From Robertmurraya kyonggiensis (GTDB lineage Bacteria; Bacillota; Bacilli; Bacillales; Cytobacillaceae): a DNA stretch of 64,000 bases. Position 1 is the stretch's first letter; every line of letters starts with the position of its first letter. Below, piece by piece: positions 31,973 to 41,565 of this stretch. The notes below the pieces were generated by a model that was not told the DNA's origin, did not search any database, and was given only the letters and a program-made list of their open reading frames with translations. A program made the translations under genes and the position numbers. Location of the stretch: NCBI RefSeq assembly GCF_005116465.1, contig NZ_SWBM01000002.1:1-64000 (forward strand), read 5' to 3'.

Positions 31973-33334
31973 ATGAGTGATTTATTTGCAGATCGACTTC
32001 CCCCACAAAATATTGAAGCTGAGCAAGCTGTACTAGGTGCTATTTTCTTAGAACCTTCTTCATTAACGCAGGCAACCGAAATCTTGATTCCTGAGGATTT
32101 TTATCGTGCAGCACACCAAAAGATATTCAATGTGATGCTAACGCTAAATGATGCAGGGAAGGCGGTTGACTTAATCACTGTTTCCGAAGAACTAGCAGCC
32201 ACGAAATTACTTGAGGATGTTGGCGGAATCAGCTATTTAAGTGAACTTGCAGGTTCAGTACCAACTGCTGCGAACATTGAGTTCTATGCAAAAATTGTTG
32301 AGGAGAAGTCCCTTTTAAGAAGATTGATTCGCACAGCTACAGAAATTGCTACAGATGGTTATCAACGGGAAGATGAGGTAGATGCACTTCTTGTTGAGGC
32401 AGAAAAAAAGGTTATGGAAGTATCCGGTCGTAAAAACGGAGGAGCCTTTCATAACATTAAAGATGTTCTCGTTCGCACGTACGATAATATTGAATTAATG
32501 CACAATCGTGTAGGTGATATCACTGGAATCTCGACAGGATTTGTTGAACTCGATAAAATGACGGCTGGATTCCAACGAAATGACTTGATTATTGTTGGAG
32601 CTCGTCCATCTGTTGGTAAAACAGCCTTTGCCTTGAATATTTCACAAAACGTTGCGACGAAAACAGGTGAAAATGTAGCGATCTTCAGTTTGGAGATGGG
32701 TGCGGAACAGCTTGTTATGCGTATGCTCTGTGCTGAAGGAAATATCGATGCCCAACGCTTAAGAACGGGTTCCTTAACTGATGAGGACTGGGGTAAGCTG
32801 ACAATGGCAATGGGAAGCTTATCAAATGCGGGCATTTTCATCGATGATACACCTGGTGTTCGTGTGCAGGATATTCGTGCAAAATGCCGTCGTTTGAAAC
32901 AGGAGCATGGTTTAGGGATGATCTTAATTGATTACTTGCAGTTGATTTTAGGAAGTGGCCGTTCTGGCGAAAACCGTCAGCAAGAGGTTTCTGAGATTTC
33001 TCGTTCCTTAAAGCAGCTTGCCCGTGAGCTTCAGGTACCAGTTATTGCACTTTCCCAGCTTTCTCGTGGGGTAGAGCAACGTCAAGATAAACGTCCAATG
33101 ATGTCTGATATTCGTGAATCAGGAAGTATTGAGCAGGATGCGGATATCGTAGCCTTCCTATATCGTGATGACTACTATGATAAGGAATCAGAGAACAAAA
33201 ACATCATTGAAATCATCATAGCGAAGCAACGTAACGGCCCAACAGGAACAGTCTCCTTGGCCTTCGTGAAGGAATATAATAAGTTCGTTAATTTAGAGCG
33301 GCGATTTGATGATGCTGCAGTTCCAACCGGATAA
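31973..33334 (+). CDS. dnaC: replicative DNA helicase (DnaB type; DnaC in B. subtilis)
   Basis: A hexameric 5'-3' helicase of the replisome. It has 453 residues. The N-terminal domain begins MSDLFADRLPPQNIEAEQAVLGA. The RecA-like domain has Walker A GARPSVGKTAFALNI and Walker B MILIDYLQLI, followed by SDIRESGSIEQDADIV. AAGGAGG lies upstream of the ATG. The position between rplI and purA is that of dnaC in B. subtilis; elsewhere the gene is called dnaB. Confidence 0.98.
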   Translation: MSDLFADRLPPQNIEAEQAVLGAIFLEPSSLTQATEILIPEDFYRAAHQKIFNVMLTLNDAGKAVDLITVSEELAATKLLEDVGGISYLSELAGSVPTAANIEFYAKIVEEKSLLRRLIRTATEIATDGYQREDEVDALLVEAEKKVMEVSGRKNGGAFHNIKDVLVRTYDNIELMHNRVGDITGISTGFVELDKMTAGFQRNDLIIVGARPSVGKTAFALNISQNVATKTGENVAIFSLEMGAEQLVMRMLCAEGNIDAQRLRTGSLTDEDWGKLTMAMGSLSNAGIFIDDTPGVRVQDIRAKCRRLKQEHGLGMILIDYLQLILGSGRSGENRQQEVSEISRSLKQLARELQVPVIALSQLSRGVEQRQDKRPMMSDIRESGSIEQDADIVAFLYRDDYYDKESENKNIIEIIIAKQRNGPTGTVSLAFVKEYNKFVNLERRFDDAAVPTG

Positions 33335-33340
33335 ATTCAG

Positions 33341-33369
33341 AAAAAGATTAGCTACGGCTAGTCTTTTTT
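33341..33369 (+). terminator. replicative helicase gene terminator
   Basis: AAAAAGATTAGC and GCTAGTCTTTTTT pair around TACG. Confidence 0.85.
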
Positions 33370-33397
33370 ATTTGTTGGGAAATAATTTCGAATTATT

Positions 33398-33436
33398 CAC
33401 GAACAAAATATAAGTATTTTTGAAAAAATGTTCGTG
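33398..33436. promoter_or_regulatory. probable PurR operator (two PurBoxes)
   Basis: CGAAC (33400-33404) within CACGAACAAAAT and GTTCG (33430-33434) within AAATGTTCGTG form inverted half-sites. They lie 25 nt apart, just upstream of the purA promoter. Paired inverted CGAAC boxes are typical of Bacillus PurR operators, and purA belongs to that regulon in B. subtilis. Confidence 0.65.
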
Positions 33437-33441
33437 TTTCA

Positions 33442-33470
33442 TTGACTTTCTTTATGTAGAATTGTACACT
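33442..33470 (+). promoter_or_regulatory. purA promoter
   Basis: A -35 box TTGACT (33442-33447) and a -10 box TACACT (33465-33470) are separated by 17 nt. Confidence 0.65.
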
Positions 33471-33522
33471 TATTTTGTTTGGAAAGAACAATGATCGTTA
33501 ACCTTATGGAGGTGCTTCTTTA

Positions 33523-34815
33523 ATGTCATCAGTAGTAGTTGTTGGAACACAATGGGGAGATGAAGGTAAAGGGAAAATTACCGATTTCCTTTCAGAGAAT
33601 GCGGAAGTAATCGCTCGTTATCAGGGTGGAAACAACGCAGGTCATACCATTAAGTTTGACGGAGAAACGTATAAATTACACTTAATTCCTTCAGGGATTT
33701 TTTATAAAGATAAGATTTGTGTAATCGGAAATGGAATGGTTGTTGATCCGAAGGCACTTGTAAAAGAACTTGCGTATTTACATGAAAAAGCTGTAACGAC
33801 TGATAATCTACGTATTAGTAATCGTGCTCACGTAATTCTTCCTTATCATTTAAAGTTGGATGAGGTTGAGGAAGAGAGCAAGGGAGATAACAAAATCGGT
33901 ACGACGAAAAAGGGAATCGGACCTGCTTACATGGATAAAGCAGCTCGTATCGGTATTCGCGTAGCTGATCTTTTGGATAGAGAAGTATTCGAAGAAAAAT
34001 TAGCGCGCAATTTAAAAGAGAAAAATCGTTTACTTGAGCGCATCTACGAAACAGAAGGCTTCAAAATTGAAGATATCTTAGACGAATACTACGAATATGG
34101 CCAACAAATCAAGCATTATGTTGTTGATACATCTGTTGTATTAAACGATGCTCTTGATGAAGGTCGCCGTGTACTATTCGAAGGTGCTCAAGGAGTTATG
34201 CTGGATATTGACCAAGGTACGTATCCATTTGTAACTTCTTCAAACCCTGTAGCCGGTGGAGTAACAATCGGTTCGGGTGTTGGTCCAAGTAAAATCAAGC
34301 ACGTTGTTGGGGTATGTAAGGCATATACAACACGTGTAGGAGATGGCCCGTTCCCAACAGAATTGGATAACGAAATTGGTCACCAAATTCGCGAAGTAGG
34401 TCGTGAATACGGTACAACAACTGGTCGTCCACGTCGTGTTGGTTGGTTCGATAGTGTCGTTGTTCGTCACGCTCGTCGTGTAAGTGGAATCACAGACTTA
34501 TCTTTAAACTCCATTGATGTTTTAACTGGTATTGAAACGTTAAAAATCTGTGTGGCGTACCGCTACAATGGGGAAGTAATTGAGGAATTCCCAGCTAGCC
34601 TTAAGGTATTAGCGGAATGTGAGCCTGTTTTTGAAGAACTACCAGGCTGGACAGAAGACATTACTGGTTGCAAATCATTAGATGAGCTCCCAGCAAATGC
34701 GCGTCATTATCTTGAAAGAGTAGCACAGCTTACTGGAATTCCATTATCAATCTTCTCAGTGGGTCCAGATCGTTCACAAACGAATGTTGTGATGAATCCT
34801 TGGCGTCAAAACTAA
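33523..34815 (+). CDS. purA: adenylosuccinate synthetase
   Basis: Couples IMP and aspartate using GTP to make adenylosuccinate, the first committed step to AMP. It has 430 residues, the exact family length. The GTP-binding loop [17 protein letters not shown] begins at residue 8. The motifs [21 protein letters not shown] and GEGAQG-like [22 protein letters not shown] follow. AUGGAGG precedes the ATG. Regulation by PurR is likely from the two boxes upstream. Confidence 0.99.
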   Translation: MSSVVVVGTQWGDEGKGKITDFLSENAEVIARYQGGNNAGHTIKFDGETYKLHLIPSGIFYKDKICVIGNGMVVDPKALVKELAYLHEKAVTTDNLRISNRAHVILPYHLKLDEVEEESKGDNKIGTTKKGIGPAYMDKAARIGIRVADLLDREVFEEKLARNLKEKNRLLERIYETEGFKIEDILDEYYEYGQQIKHYVVDTSVVLNDALDEGRRVLFEGAQGVMLDIDQGTYPFVTSSNPVAGGVTIGSGVGPSKIKHVVGVCKAYTTRVGDGPFPTELDNEIGHQIREVGREYGTTTGRPRRVGWFDSVVVRHARRVSGITDLSLNSIDVLTGIETLKICVAYRYNGEVIEEFPASLKVLAECEPVFEELPGWTEDITGCKSLDELPANARHYLERVAQLTGIPLSIFSVGPDRSQTNVVMNPWRQN

Positions 34816-34825
34816 AGAAATGAAG

Positions 34826-34853
34826 GAGTATGCAAACTGCATACTCTTTTTTT
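34826..34853 (+). terminator. purA terminator
   Basis: GAGTATGCA and TGCATACTC form a perfect 9-bp stem with an AAC loop, followed by seven T residues. Confidence 0.9.
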
Positions 34854-34976
34854 GTTACATGAATGCAACATTCACGTAAAATTATTAGAAAATTTTCTAG
34901 AATTGATCCAGTTTCTCTCAAGTCTCTCTATCTCAGACAAAATCCCTTGATTCCCTATAACTAAGCCTCTATTGCA

Positions 34977-35031
34977 TGTACGATTTGTACAAGCTTTGTA
35001 AGAATTCGTCAGCTATTATACATTTATGTTA
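34977..35031 (+). promoter_or_regulatory. possible WalR-like half-sites upstream of the M23 peptidase gene
   Basis: TGTACA (34986-34991) and TGTAAG (34997-35002) are spaced by 5 nt, preceded by TGTACG (34977) and followed by TGTTAC near 35026. The WalR consensus is TGTWAH-N5-TGTWAH, so each half-site has a mismatch. The rest of the 302-bp purA-peptidase gap shows nothing else recognisable. Weak evidence. Confidence 0.25.
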
Positions 35032-35117
35032 CATTATGGAGTCTATTAATCTTTAAAAATTAAACTATGGTACATTAAAGAAGGTGAAAAGTTGTCGGTA
35101 GTCTAGGGAGGATTTAC

Positions 35118-36578
35118 ATGAATACAAGATTTAAGAGTCTGTCCAAACTCACGGGCAATGGAAGCAAAGGCTTTAAGAAGGTTACTTTTTCTGTAATCGC
35201 TTTAACGACCCTAACATTAGGAGTTGGTGCGCATGTATTTGCCGATTTAGCCTTTAATACCGTTTATTATGTGTATGTCGATGATGATTACATCGGTACT
35301 GTGTCAGACAAAAAAATAGTTGAAAATATCGTTGATAATAAAGTGGAGGATAAACAGGAGGTTCTTGATACGAAATTAAACCTTACTGTTGGACCAGAGC
35401 TTACATATGTTCCTGAACATGTGTTCCAAAATGCTTCCGATACGGATGATCAAGAGGTGGTTAAGAAGCTAGATGAACTTCTATCGATCAAAGCTGTTGC
35501 CACTGAGATTTCATTTGGTGAAGACGCACAAGTATATGTGAAGGATTCAGAAGTAGCCAAACAAGTGATTGAAGCATTAAAGCTTAAATATGTAACAAAA
35601 GAACAGCTAGAACAACTTGAACAGCAAAAAACCACTACTACAGAAGCTTTACCACCTTTAAAGGAAAATGAAACACGGATATTAGATGTCAAGCTCTCAA
35701 AAGAGGTTGCTTATACGAATAAAAAGGTCACTCCTTCGAAAATATTAGCAGTTGAAGAAGCTGTTAATTATATCTTGAAAGGGACTTTAGAAGAAAAGAA
35801 GTATAAAGTCCAAGTTGGAGATGCTCTTAGTCAAATTGCTAGTGATCATGATATGAATCTAGAACAATTGCTTACACTAAATCCTGAATTGCAGGAAGAC
35901 GATTTTATTAAAATAGACCAAGAGCTAAACGTGACAGTGTTAAAGCCGTTAGTTGAAGTGATGGTCGAGAAGGAAGTCTTTCTGAAGGAATCGATTCCTT
36001 ATGACAAAATTGTCGAAGAAGACGAAACGATGTATAAGGGCGATACCGAAGTGAAGCAAGAAGGAAATGACGGTTCTAGAGAGGTAGCATATAAAATATC
36101 AGAACATAATGGTGTTCTTTTAAATAAAGAAATACTTAACGAAAACATCCTTGAAGAGCCAACTGCCTATATTGTGGTCAAAGGGACGAGGGTCATTCCT
36201 TCTCGAGGTGAGGGAACATTTGCTTGGCCAGCAGTTGGAGGGTATATTTCCAGTAAACAAGGAACTAGATGGGGCAAATTTCATAAAGGGATTGATATTG
36301 CACGACCAAGTGATCGAACCATCAAGGCAGCCGATAATGGAATTGTGAAATTTGCAGGTAATTCTAGCGGCTATGGAAATAAAGTCGTGATTGACCATCA
36401 AAACGGTTATGAGACTGTATATGCTCATCTATCTTCTATTAATGTGAGTGTAGGACAAACCGTGAGCAAAGGTTCAAAAATCGGAGTGATGGGTTCCACA
36501 GGGAATTCAACAGGTATTCACTTGCATTTTGAAATCTATAAAAATGGCAATCTGGAAAACCCATTAGATTACTTGTGA
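35118..36578 (+). CDS. cell-wall peptidase with LysM, G5 and M23 domains
   Basis: A 486-residue secreted or surface-held peptidoglycan endopeptidase. An N-terminal hydrophobic segment (about 22-43, VTFSVIALTTLTLGVGAHVFA) acts as signal or anchor. A LysM peptidoglycan-binding domain follows at about 228-274 (YKVQVGDALSQIASDHDMN), then a G5 domain at about 278-352. The C-terminal M23 (LytM) domain has zinc ligands His389 and Asp393 in HKGIDI and His470 in HLHFE, with His468 in the same motif. All active-site residues are present. It stands directly upstream of walRK, whose regulon includes such hydrolases. AGGGAGG precedes the ATG. Confidence 0.92.
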   Translation: MNTRFKSLSKLTGNGSKGFKKVTFSVIALTTLTLGVGAHVFADLAFNTVYYVYVDDDYIGTVSDKKIVENIVDNKVEDKQEVLDTKLNLTVGPELTYVPEHVFQNASDTDDQEVVKKLDELLSIKAVATEISFGEDAQVYVKDSEVAKQVIEALKLKYVTKEQLEQLEQQKTTTTEALPPLKENETRILDVKLSKEVAYTNKKVTPSKILAVEEAVNYILKGTLEEKKYKVQVGDALSQIASDHDMNLEQLLTLNPELQEDDFIKIDQELNVTVLKPLVEVMVEKEVFLKESIPYDKIVEEDETMYKGDTEVKQEGNDGSREVAYKISEHNGVLLNKEILNENILEEPTAYIVVKGTRVIPSRGEGTFAWPAVGGYISSKQGTRWGKFHKGIDIARPSDRTIKAADNGIVKFAGNSSGYGNKVVIDHQNGYETVYAHLSSINVSVGQTVSKGSKIGVMGSTGNSTGIHLHFEIYKNGNLENPLDYL

Positions 36579-36625
36579 TAAGAAAAGCAGAAGGTCTTAT
36601 AGATCGGAGCTTTTCTCATCCTTAG

Positions 36626-36660
36626 AAAGAGTCTCTAGTAATGATAGAGGCTCTTTGTTG
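36626..36660 (+). terminator. M23 peptidase gene terminator
   Basis: AAAGAGTCTCTA pairs with TAGAGGCTCTTT (12 bp, one G-U) around GTAATGA, followed by GTTGCTT. A second stem-loop (GAAAAGC...GCTTTTC) lies at about 36580-36614 just before it. Confidence 0.65.
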
Positions 36661-36674
36661 CTTCATAGTGGGGG

Positions 36675-36800
36675 AATGTCTAGCTCCAGCGGCTAACCCC
36701 TCGAGTCACTTCAAGCCAGATGTTGAAGTTAAAGTACAAACTTCATCATCTGGCTTTCCAGTGCTTTTCGGGGCTGTGCAAGCCGCTTGCGCTTTTCGAT
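36675..36800. repeat. large folded intergenic repeat upstream of walR
   Basis: A nested inverted repeat. Outer arms AGCGGCT and AGCCGCT enclose CCCC/GGGG blocks. Within these, AAGCCAGATG and CATCTGGCTT, extended by TTGAAGTT/AACTTCA, form a nearly perfect 18-bp inner stem. It begins TGTCTAGCTCCAGCGGCTAA and ends near GCCGCTTGCGCTTTTC. This wording resembles an intergenic repeat I remember from Bacillus and Geobacillus genomes, but only one copy is in this window. Confidence 0.75.
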
Positions 36801-36891
36801 GTAATAGATGAATTCCCTTTGATAAAATGGTACAGTAAATGAAAGAATGTTTTTAAAGGGGTATTCAATCTTATCTTAAAGGAGAAAAGGT

Positions 36892-37599
36892 ATGGATAAA
36901 AAAATTCTGGTCGTTGATGATGAAAAACCAATTGCGGATATTCTCCAGTTCAATCTGAAAAAAGAGGGATATGATGTATATTGCGCTTATGATGGCAATA
37001 AAGCCCTTGAAATGGTGGAGGAAATCAAGCCGGATCTGATTTTATTGGATATCATGCTACCTCAAAGAGATGGCATGGAGGTTTGTCGAGAAGTCCGTAA
37101 GAAATATGAAATGCCAATTATTATGTTAACAGCAAAGGATTCAGAAATAGATAAAGTTTTAGGCTTAGAGCTAGGGGCTGATGATTATGTGACCAAGCCT
37201 TTTAGTTCTAGAGAGCTTATTGCTCGTGTGAAAGCAAATTTAAGAAGGCATCAACATGTATCTTCACAAGCTGAAGAAGATGAAACAAATGAAATCGCAG
37301 TGGGACAATTGATCATTCATCCTGATGCCTATATTGTTTCCAAACGTGGAGAGAAAATCGAATTGACACACCGAGAGTTCGAGTTGCTTCATTATTTAGC
37401 GAAGCATATTGGACAAGTTATGACGAGAGAACATCTTCTTCAAACGGTGTGGGGCTACGATTATTATGGTGACGTGAGAACAGTCGATGTGACGATACGT
37501 CGCCTCCGTGAAAAAATCGAAGACAATCCGAGTCATCCTACATGGATCGTAACAAGAAGAGGAGTAGGGTACTACTTAAGAAATCCTGAACAGGAGTAA
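36892..37599 (+). CDS. walR: response regulator WalR (YycF)
   Basis: The essential OmpR-type regulator of cell-wall metabolism. It has 235 residues. The receiver domain has the acidic pair DD at 9-10, the phospho-acceptor Asp53 in [13 protein letters not shown] and Lys at 102-103 in VTKPFS. The winged-helix DNA-binding domain ends [19 protein letters not shown] and [16 protein letters not shown] lies upstream of the ATG. First gene of walR-walK-yycH-yycI-walJ. Confidence 0.98.
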   Translation: MDKKILVVDDEKPIADILQFNLKKEGYDVYCAYDGNKALEMVEEIKPDLILLDIMLPQRDGMEVCREVRKKYEMPIIMLTAKDSEIDKVLGLELGADDYVTKPFSSRELIARVKANLRRHQHVSSQAEEDETNEIAVGQLIIHPDAYIVSKRGEKIELTHREFELLHYLAKHIGQVMTREHLLQTVWGYDYYGDVRTVDVTIRRLREKIEDNPSHPTWIVTRRGVGYYLRNPEQE

Positions 37600-37608
37600 T
37601 CCATTTCC

Positions 37609-39450
37609 ATGAAAAAAGTAGGTTTTTTTCGTTCCATTCATTTGAAGCTTGTACTCATTTATGTATTGCTCTTATTGGTCGCGATGCAAATTATCGGTGC
37701 GTATTTTGTTCGCCAGTTAGAGTCTACACTATTAAGAAACTTTGAAACGTCTATTCAAGAGCGGGTCGATTTATTGTCTTACTATGTGGGCGAAGAAATG
37801 GCGAAGGAAAGAAATCCAGAGGAAGAGGGACCGACGTTACAAGAAGATGTCTACAATATTTTAAAGGATTTCAATAATACTGCAGATATTGTAGAGGTTC
37901 AGGTCATTGAAGGAACCTCCTCAAGAATTATCGGGACGTCTGATCCAAATAATCAAGGGATCGTTGGCCAAAGAACGACGGATCGATTAATTTGGAAGGT
38001 CATTGCGACAGCTGACAAGGATGGAGATGAGCAAACGCTTATTGACCCTAAGTCTGGTAATCGAATTTGGAAACTAGCAGAACCGATTAACGTGGATGAT
38101 GATGTGATCGGAGTGATATTTTTAATCGCCAATGTTGAAAATGTCTATTCTCAAATGAAGACGATTAATCAAATTTTCGCCACGGGTACAGCCATTTCAT
38201 TAGGAATTAGCGCACTTTTAGTTGTCTTTCTTGCACGTACGATTACGAGACCGATCACAGATATGAGAAAACAAGCAATTGCTATGTCAAAAGGGAATTT
38301 TTCGCGAAAAGTTAAAGTGTATGGCTATGACGAAATCGGCGAATTGGCGATGACTTTTAACAGTTTGACGAAAAAACTGCAAGAGGCACAGGCTACAACG
38401 GAAGGGGAAAAACGAAAACTTTCCTCCGTCCTTTCCTACATGACGGATGGGGTGATTGCCACCGATCGGAAAGGGCGAGTCATCCTGATTAATGAGCCTG
38501 CTGCAAAAATGTTGGATGTTTCACGTGAAACAATTTTATCGACATCGATCGTTTCTCTTTTAGGCATCGAGGAAGAATATACGCTGGAAGAGTTAATCGA
38601 AACGAAGGAATCGATTATTTTAAATTATAGCACTGCAACAAAACCGTATGTATTACGGGCGAATATAAGTGTGATTCAAAAAGAAACAGGTTTTGTAAAT
38701 GGGTTAATTGCGGTACTTCATGACATTACTGAGCAGGAAAAAATCGATATGGAAAGACGTGAGTTTGTAGCGAACGTTTCGCATGAACTTCGTACGCCAT
38801 TGACGACGATGAGGAGCTATGTAGAAGCCCTTGCTGAAGGAGCATGGAAAGACGAAGAAATTGCCCCTAATTTTCTAGAAGTAACGCAAAATGAAACAGA
38901 GCGAATGATACGCCTTGTAAATGACCTGTTGCAGTTATCTAAATTAGATAGCAAGGACTATCAGCTAACAACTGAGTGGGTTGATTTTGTCCAATTTTAT
39001 AGTCGGATTATTGATCGGTTTGAATTAGCGAAGGAGCAAAATGTCCGTTTTGAGCGAAAACTGCTTGACCAAGCGACCTTTGTGGAGATCGATCCAGACA
39101 AACTAACCCAAGTATTAGACAATATTATTTCTAATGCATTGAAATACTCCCCAGAGGGTGGAAAGATTACCTTTAAAATGGTGGAAGAAGAAGAAATGAT
39201 CATTATTAGTGTTTCCGATGAAGGTGTCGGAATCCCGAAAGATAATCTCGAAAAAATCTTTGAACGTTTTTATCGAGTGGATAAAGCTAGAACAAGAAAG
39301 CTTGGCGGTACAGGCCTTGGTTTAGCGATTGCTAAAGAAATGGTAGAAGCTCACGGTGGTAAGATTTGGGCTAGAAGTGTAGAAGGAAAGGGAACTACTG
39401 TTTCGTTTAGCTTGCCTTATTTACAAACGGAAGAGGATGATTGGTCATGA
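37609..39450 (+). CDS. walK: sensor histidine kinase WalK (YycG)
   Basis: The membrane sensor kinase partner of WalR. It has 613 residues. Transmembrane segments are at about 9-31 and 183-203, flanking an extracellular PAS-like domain. HAMP, a cytoplasmic PAS and HisKA follow, with phospho-acceptor His392 in VSHELRTPL. The ATPase domain has DEGVGIPKDNLEKIFERFYR and GGTGLGLAIAKEMV. A perfect parS site lies in the coding region. Its stop overlaps the yycH start (ATGA). Confidence 0.98.
   Translation: MKKVGFFRSIHLKLVLIYVLLLLVAMQIIGAYFVRQLESTLLRNFETSIQERVDLLSYYVGEEMAKERNPEEEGPTLQEDVYNILKDFNNTADIVEVQVIEGTSSRIIGTSDPNNQGIVGQRTTDRLIWKVIATADKDGDEQTLIDPKSGNRIWKLAEPINVDDDVIGVIFLIANVENVYSQMKTINQIFATGTAISLGISALLVVFLARTITRPITDMRKQAIAMSKGNFSRKVKVYGYDEIGELAMTFNSLTKKLQEAQATTEGEKRKLSSVLSYMTDGVIATDRKGRVILINEPAAKMLDVSRETILSTSIVSLLGIEEEYTLEELIETKESIILNYSTATKPYVLRANISVIQKETGFVNGLIAVLHDITEQEKIDMERREFVANVSHELRTPLTTMRSYVEALAEGAWKDEEIAPNFLEVTQNETERMIRLVNDLLQLSKLDSKDYQLTTEWVDFVQFYSRIIDRFELAKEQNVRFERKLLDQATFVEIDPDKLTQVLDNIISNALKYSPEGGKITFKMVEEEEMIIISVSDEGVGIPKDNLEKIFERFYRVDKARTRKLGGTGLGLAIAKEMVEAHGGKIWARSVEGKGTTVSFSLPYLQTEEDDWS
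38517..38532. promoter_or_regulatory. parS: parS site within walK
   Basis: TGTTTCACGTGAAACA, identical to the other two parS sites, encodes DVSRETI in WalK. Confidence 0.95.
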
Positions 39451-40769
39451 CATATGAAAATATAAAATCAATCATCTTAACAATCCTTATTGTGATGAGT
39501 ATTTATTTAACATGGAGCATTTGGACGTATCAACCAAAGAACGAATTAATGGAAGATCCTTCATTCGTACCGAGTGTTTCGATTAGTGAAAGTAAAGAGA
39601 TTAATCAGGTTATAAAACCGGTTCAAATTTATTATCACAGTGATAATGCTCATTATGGGACGACCCAAATTGGTGAAATTGATCGGATTATAAAAGAGGC
39701 TAGTACTTGGAGTTTCACTGATTTAGAAGATGTGACAAATCAAACGGGCGAACTATCGGATTTTATTTATGAAAATGGACATGCTCAAATCGTATTTCCT
39801 GACAATGTACCGATGGAAATATACAAGAATGTACTGGGAATTAAAGATGACAATACGTCAAATGTAACATTTGATCAAATCATTATTGATCTAAATAATA
39901 TTAACAAGCAAAACGGGAATGTCTATTTTATATCAACAACTGATCACCGAGCATTTCGCTCAAGTGTAACGGCATCCTTTATTACAAATTTTAAAGAAGA
40001 TTACTTTGAAAAAGGTTCAACCAATAAGTATTTTGCTCCGTATGCACTAGAAACTTTGTCAGAAAATCAAAAGCTGTTGGTTGGTACCGAGCCGGTGACG
40101 ATCAATGCTTACAATTATTTGTTAGATGTGATTGAAACGACCAAATTCCGTGATGCCTTATTTCGATATCCGGATTTGGTCAGAAGAAATTCGACAGAAT
40201 CAGGAGAAGAATACAAGGATTCATCTACGCTGCTCAGTGTAAATATGAAGACGAATACTCTCTTGTATGTTGATACAACGCAGGAAAAGGATGTTACGGT
40301 TGATTCGAGTCATCTACTCCGACAAAGCATCGATTTTGTCAACGGTCATCAAGGCTGGACGGATAACTATTATTTTGTTGGGATTGACGAGCTAGAGCAA
40401 ACAGTATTATTCCGAATCTATGATTCAGCAGGACACCCTGTTTTTAGTGATAATGGAATGTCAGAGATTTTGCAAATATGGGGTAAAACGAGCATCTATC
40501 AATACTTACGAAATAATTTTATGCTGGATAACCAACCAGTTGAATCATCCGCAGTTGAACTGATGTCTGGTGTGGACACACTTGAACGGCTAATAAACCG
40601 AGAAAATATTGAGCCGGAGTTTATTCAAGAATTAGTTCTTGGTTATGAGATGAAAAGAACGAACGGAGATCCTCTCATTCACTTAGAGCCTACCTGGTAC
40701 TATAAATATAAGGATCAATGGTGGAATATGAATTCAGGAGAGGAGGGGTTGGAATTTGGATTGGAGTAG
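39447..40769 (+). CDS. yycH: WalK regulator YycH
   Basis: A membrane-anchored protein that, with YycI, controls WalK through transmembrane contacts. It has 440 residues. The N-terminal anchor TYENIKSIILTILIVMSIYLTW is followed by an extracellular part. ATG 39447 overlaps the walK stop and matches the B. subtilis start; a TTG at 39441 is less likely. GAGG lies upstream. It overlaps yycI by 14 nt. Confidence 0.95.
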   Translation: MTYENIKSIILTILIVMSIYLTWSIWTYQPKNELMEDPSFVPSVSISESKEINQVIKPVQIYYHSDNAHYGTTQIGEIDRIIKEASTWSFTDLEDVTNQTGELSDFIYENGHAQIVFPDNVPMEIYKNVLGIKDDNTSNVTFDQIIIDLNNINKQNGNVYFISTTDHRAFRSSVTASFITNFKEDYFEKGSTNKYFAPYALETLSENQKLLVGTEPVTINAYNYLLDVIETTKFRDALFRYPDLVRRNSTESGEEYKDSSTLLSVNMKTNTLLYVDTTQEKDVTVDSSHLLRQSIDFVNGHQGWTDNYYFVGIDELEQTVLFRIYDSAGHPVFSDNGMSEILQIWGKTSIYQYLRNNFMLDNQPVESSAVELMSGVDTLERLINRENIEPEFIQELVLGYEMKRTNGDPLIHLEPTWYYKYKDQWWNMNSGEEGLEFGLE

Positions 40770-41559
40770 AATTAAAACAATCTTTATTGTAACCTTCCTC
40801 ATTCTCAATATCTATTTGCTTAATGAGTTTTATAAAACATATGATAAGCTTGATTTTATGTCTGAAACTTCTTTCGAAAATAAGTTAAAGACGGAAGAAA
40901 TTGAGTATAAAGAGCTCCCTAAGAATATTAAGAGGGACAAGTATGTCAGTGCTACTCCTAAGAAATTCACAAAGGATGAATTGGGAAAAATTGCAGATAC
41001 AACTTTGACAGGACAGTCGATTACAATTAAAAATGAGACAACGATTGAAGCAATTTTGGACGAGCCGTATCCAATTAACCAGGAGAATGTCGCTGAGCAA
41101 CTGGGGCCTTATTTGCAAAATAATATTTATAAGGGTGACGAGTATAAATTCTGGAAAGTAAATGAAATAGATCAAACGATTACCTACTATCAACAGGTAG
41201 ACGGTAAACAACTATATAAAAACCTAAATGGTGAATTGACCTTTTATGTGAATGAGGAACAGGAAATTACCGGTTATAAGCAGACGATTCTTGAAAACTT
41301 TGAGGAGTTTTCAGAGGGTGTAAATGTCTATCCACCCATCAACGCAATCGAAACCTTATATGAAAATGGAGAATTGCCATTTGGAAGTAAGATTACGAAG
41401 GTAGAGCTTGGCTATTATACCTATGTACACTTAACCTCATCACAGGTTTTAACGCCGATATGGCGAGTTGTGGTCAATGGAGAAGAGGATTTGTTCGTTA
41501 ACGCAGTTGATGGTCAAATTATTCAATTAAACAATGAAGAGAAAAAGATAGTGGAGTGA
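40756..41559 (+). CDS. yycI: WalK regulator YycI
   Basis: The second membrane-anchored regulator of WalK. It has 267 residues. The N-terminus MDWSRIKTIFIVTFLILNIYLL is the single membrane anchor, and the rest is an extracellular PepSY-like fold. The TTG start follows AGGAGG and overlaps yycH by 14 nt. Cotranscribed with walRK. Confidence 0.95.
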   Translation: MDWSRIKTIFIVTFLILNIYLLNEFYKTYDKLDFMSETSFENKLKTEEIEYKELPKNIKRDKYVSATPKKFTKDELGKIADTTLTGQSITIKNETTIEAILDEPYPINQENVAEQLGPYLQNNIYKGDEYKFWKVNEIDQTITYYQQVDGKQLYKNLNGELTFYVNEEQEITGYKQTILENFEEFSEGVNVYPPINAIETLYENGELPFGSKITKVELGYYTYVHLTSSQVLTPIWRVVVNGEEDLFVNAVDGQIIQLNNEEKKIVE

Positions 41560-41565
41560 AGGAAA

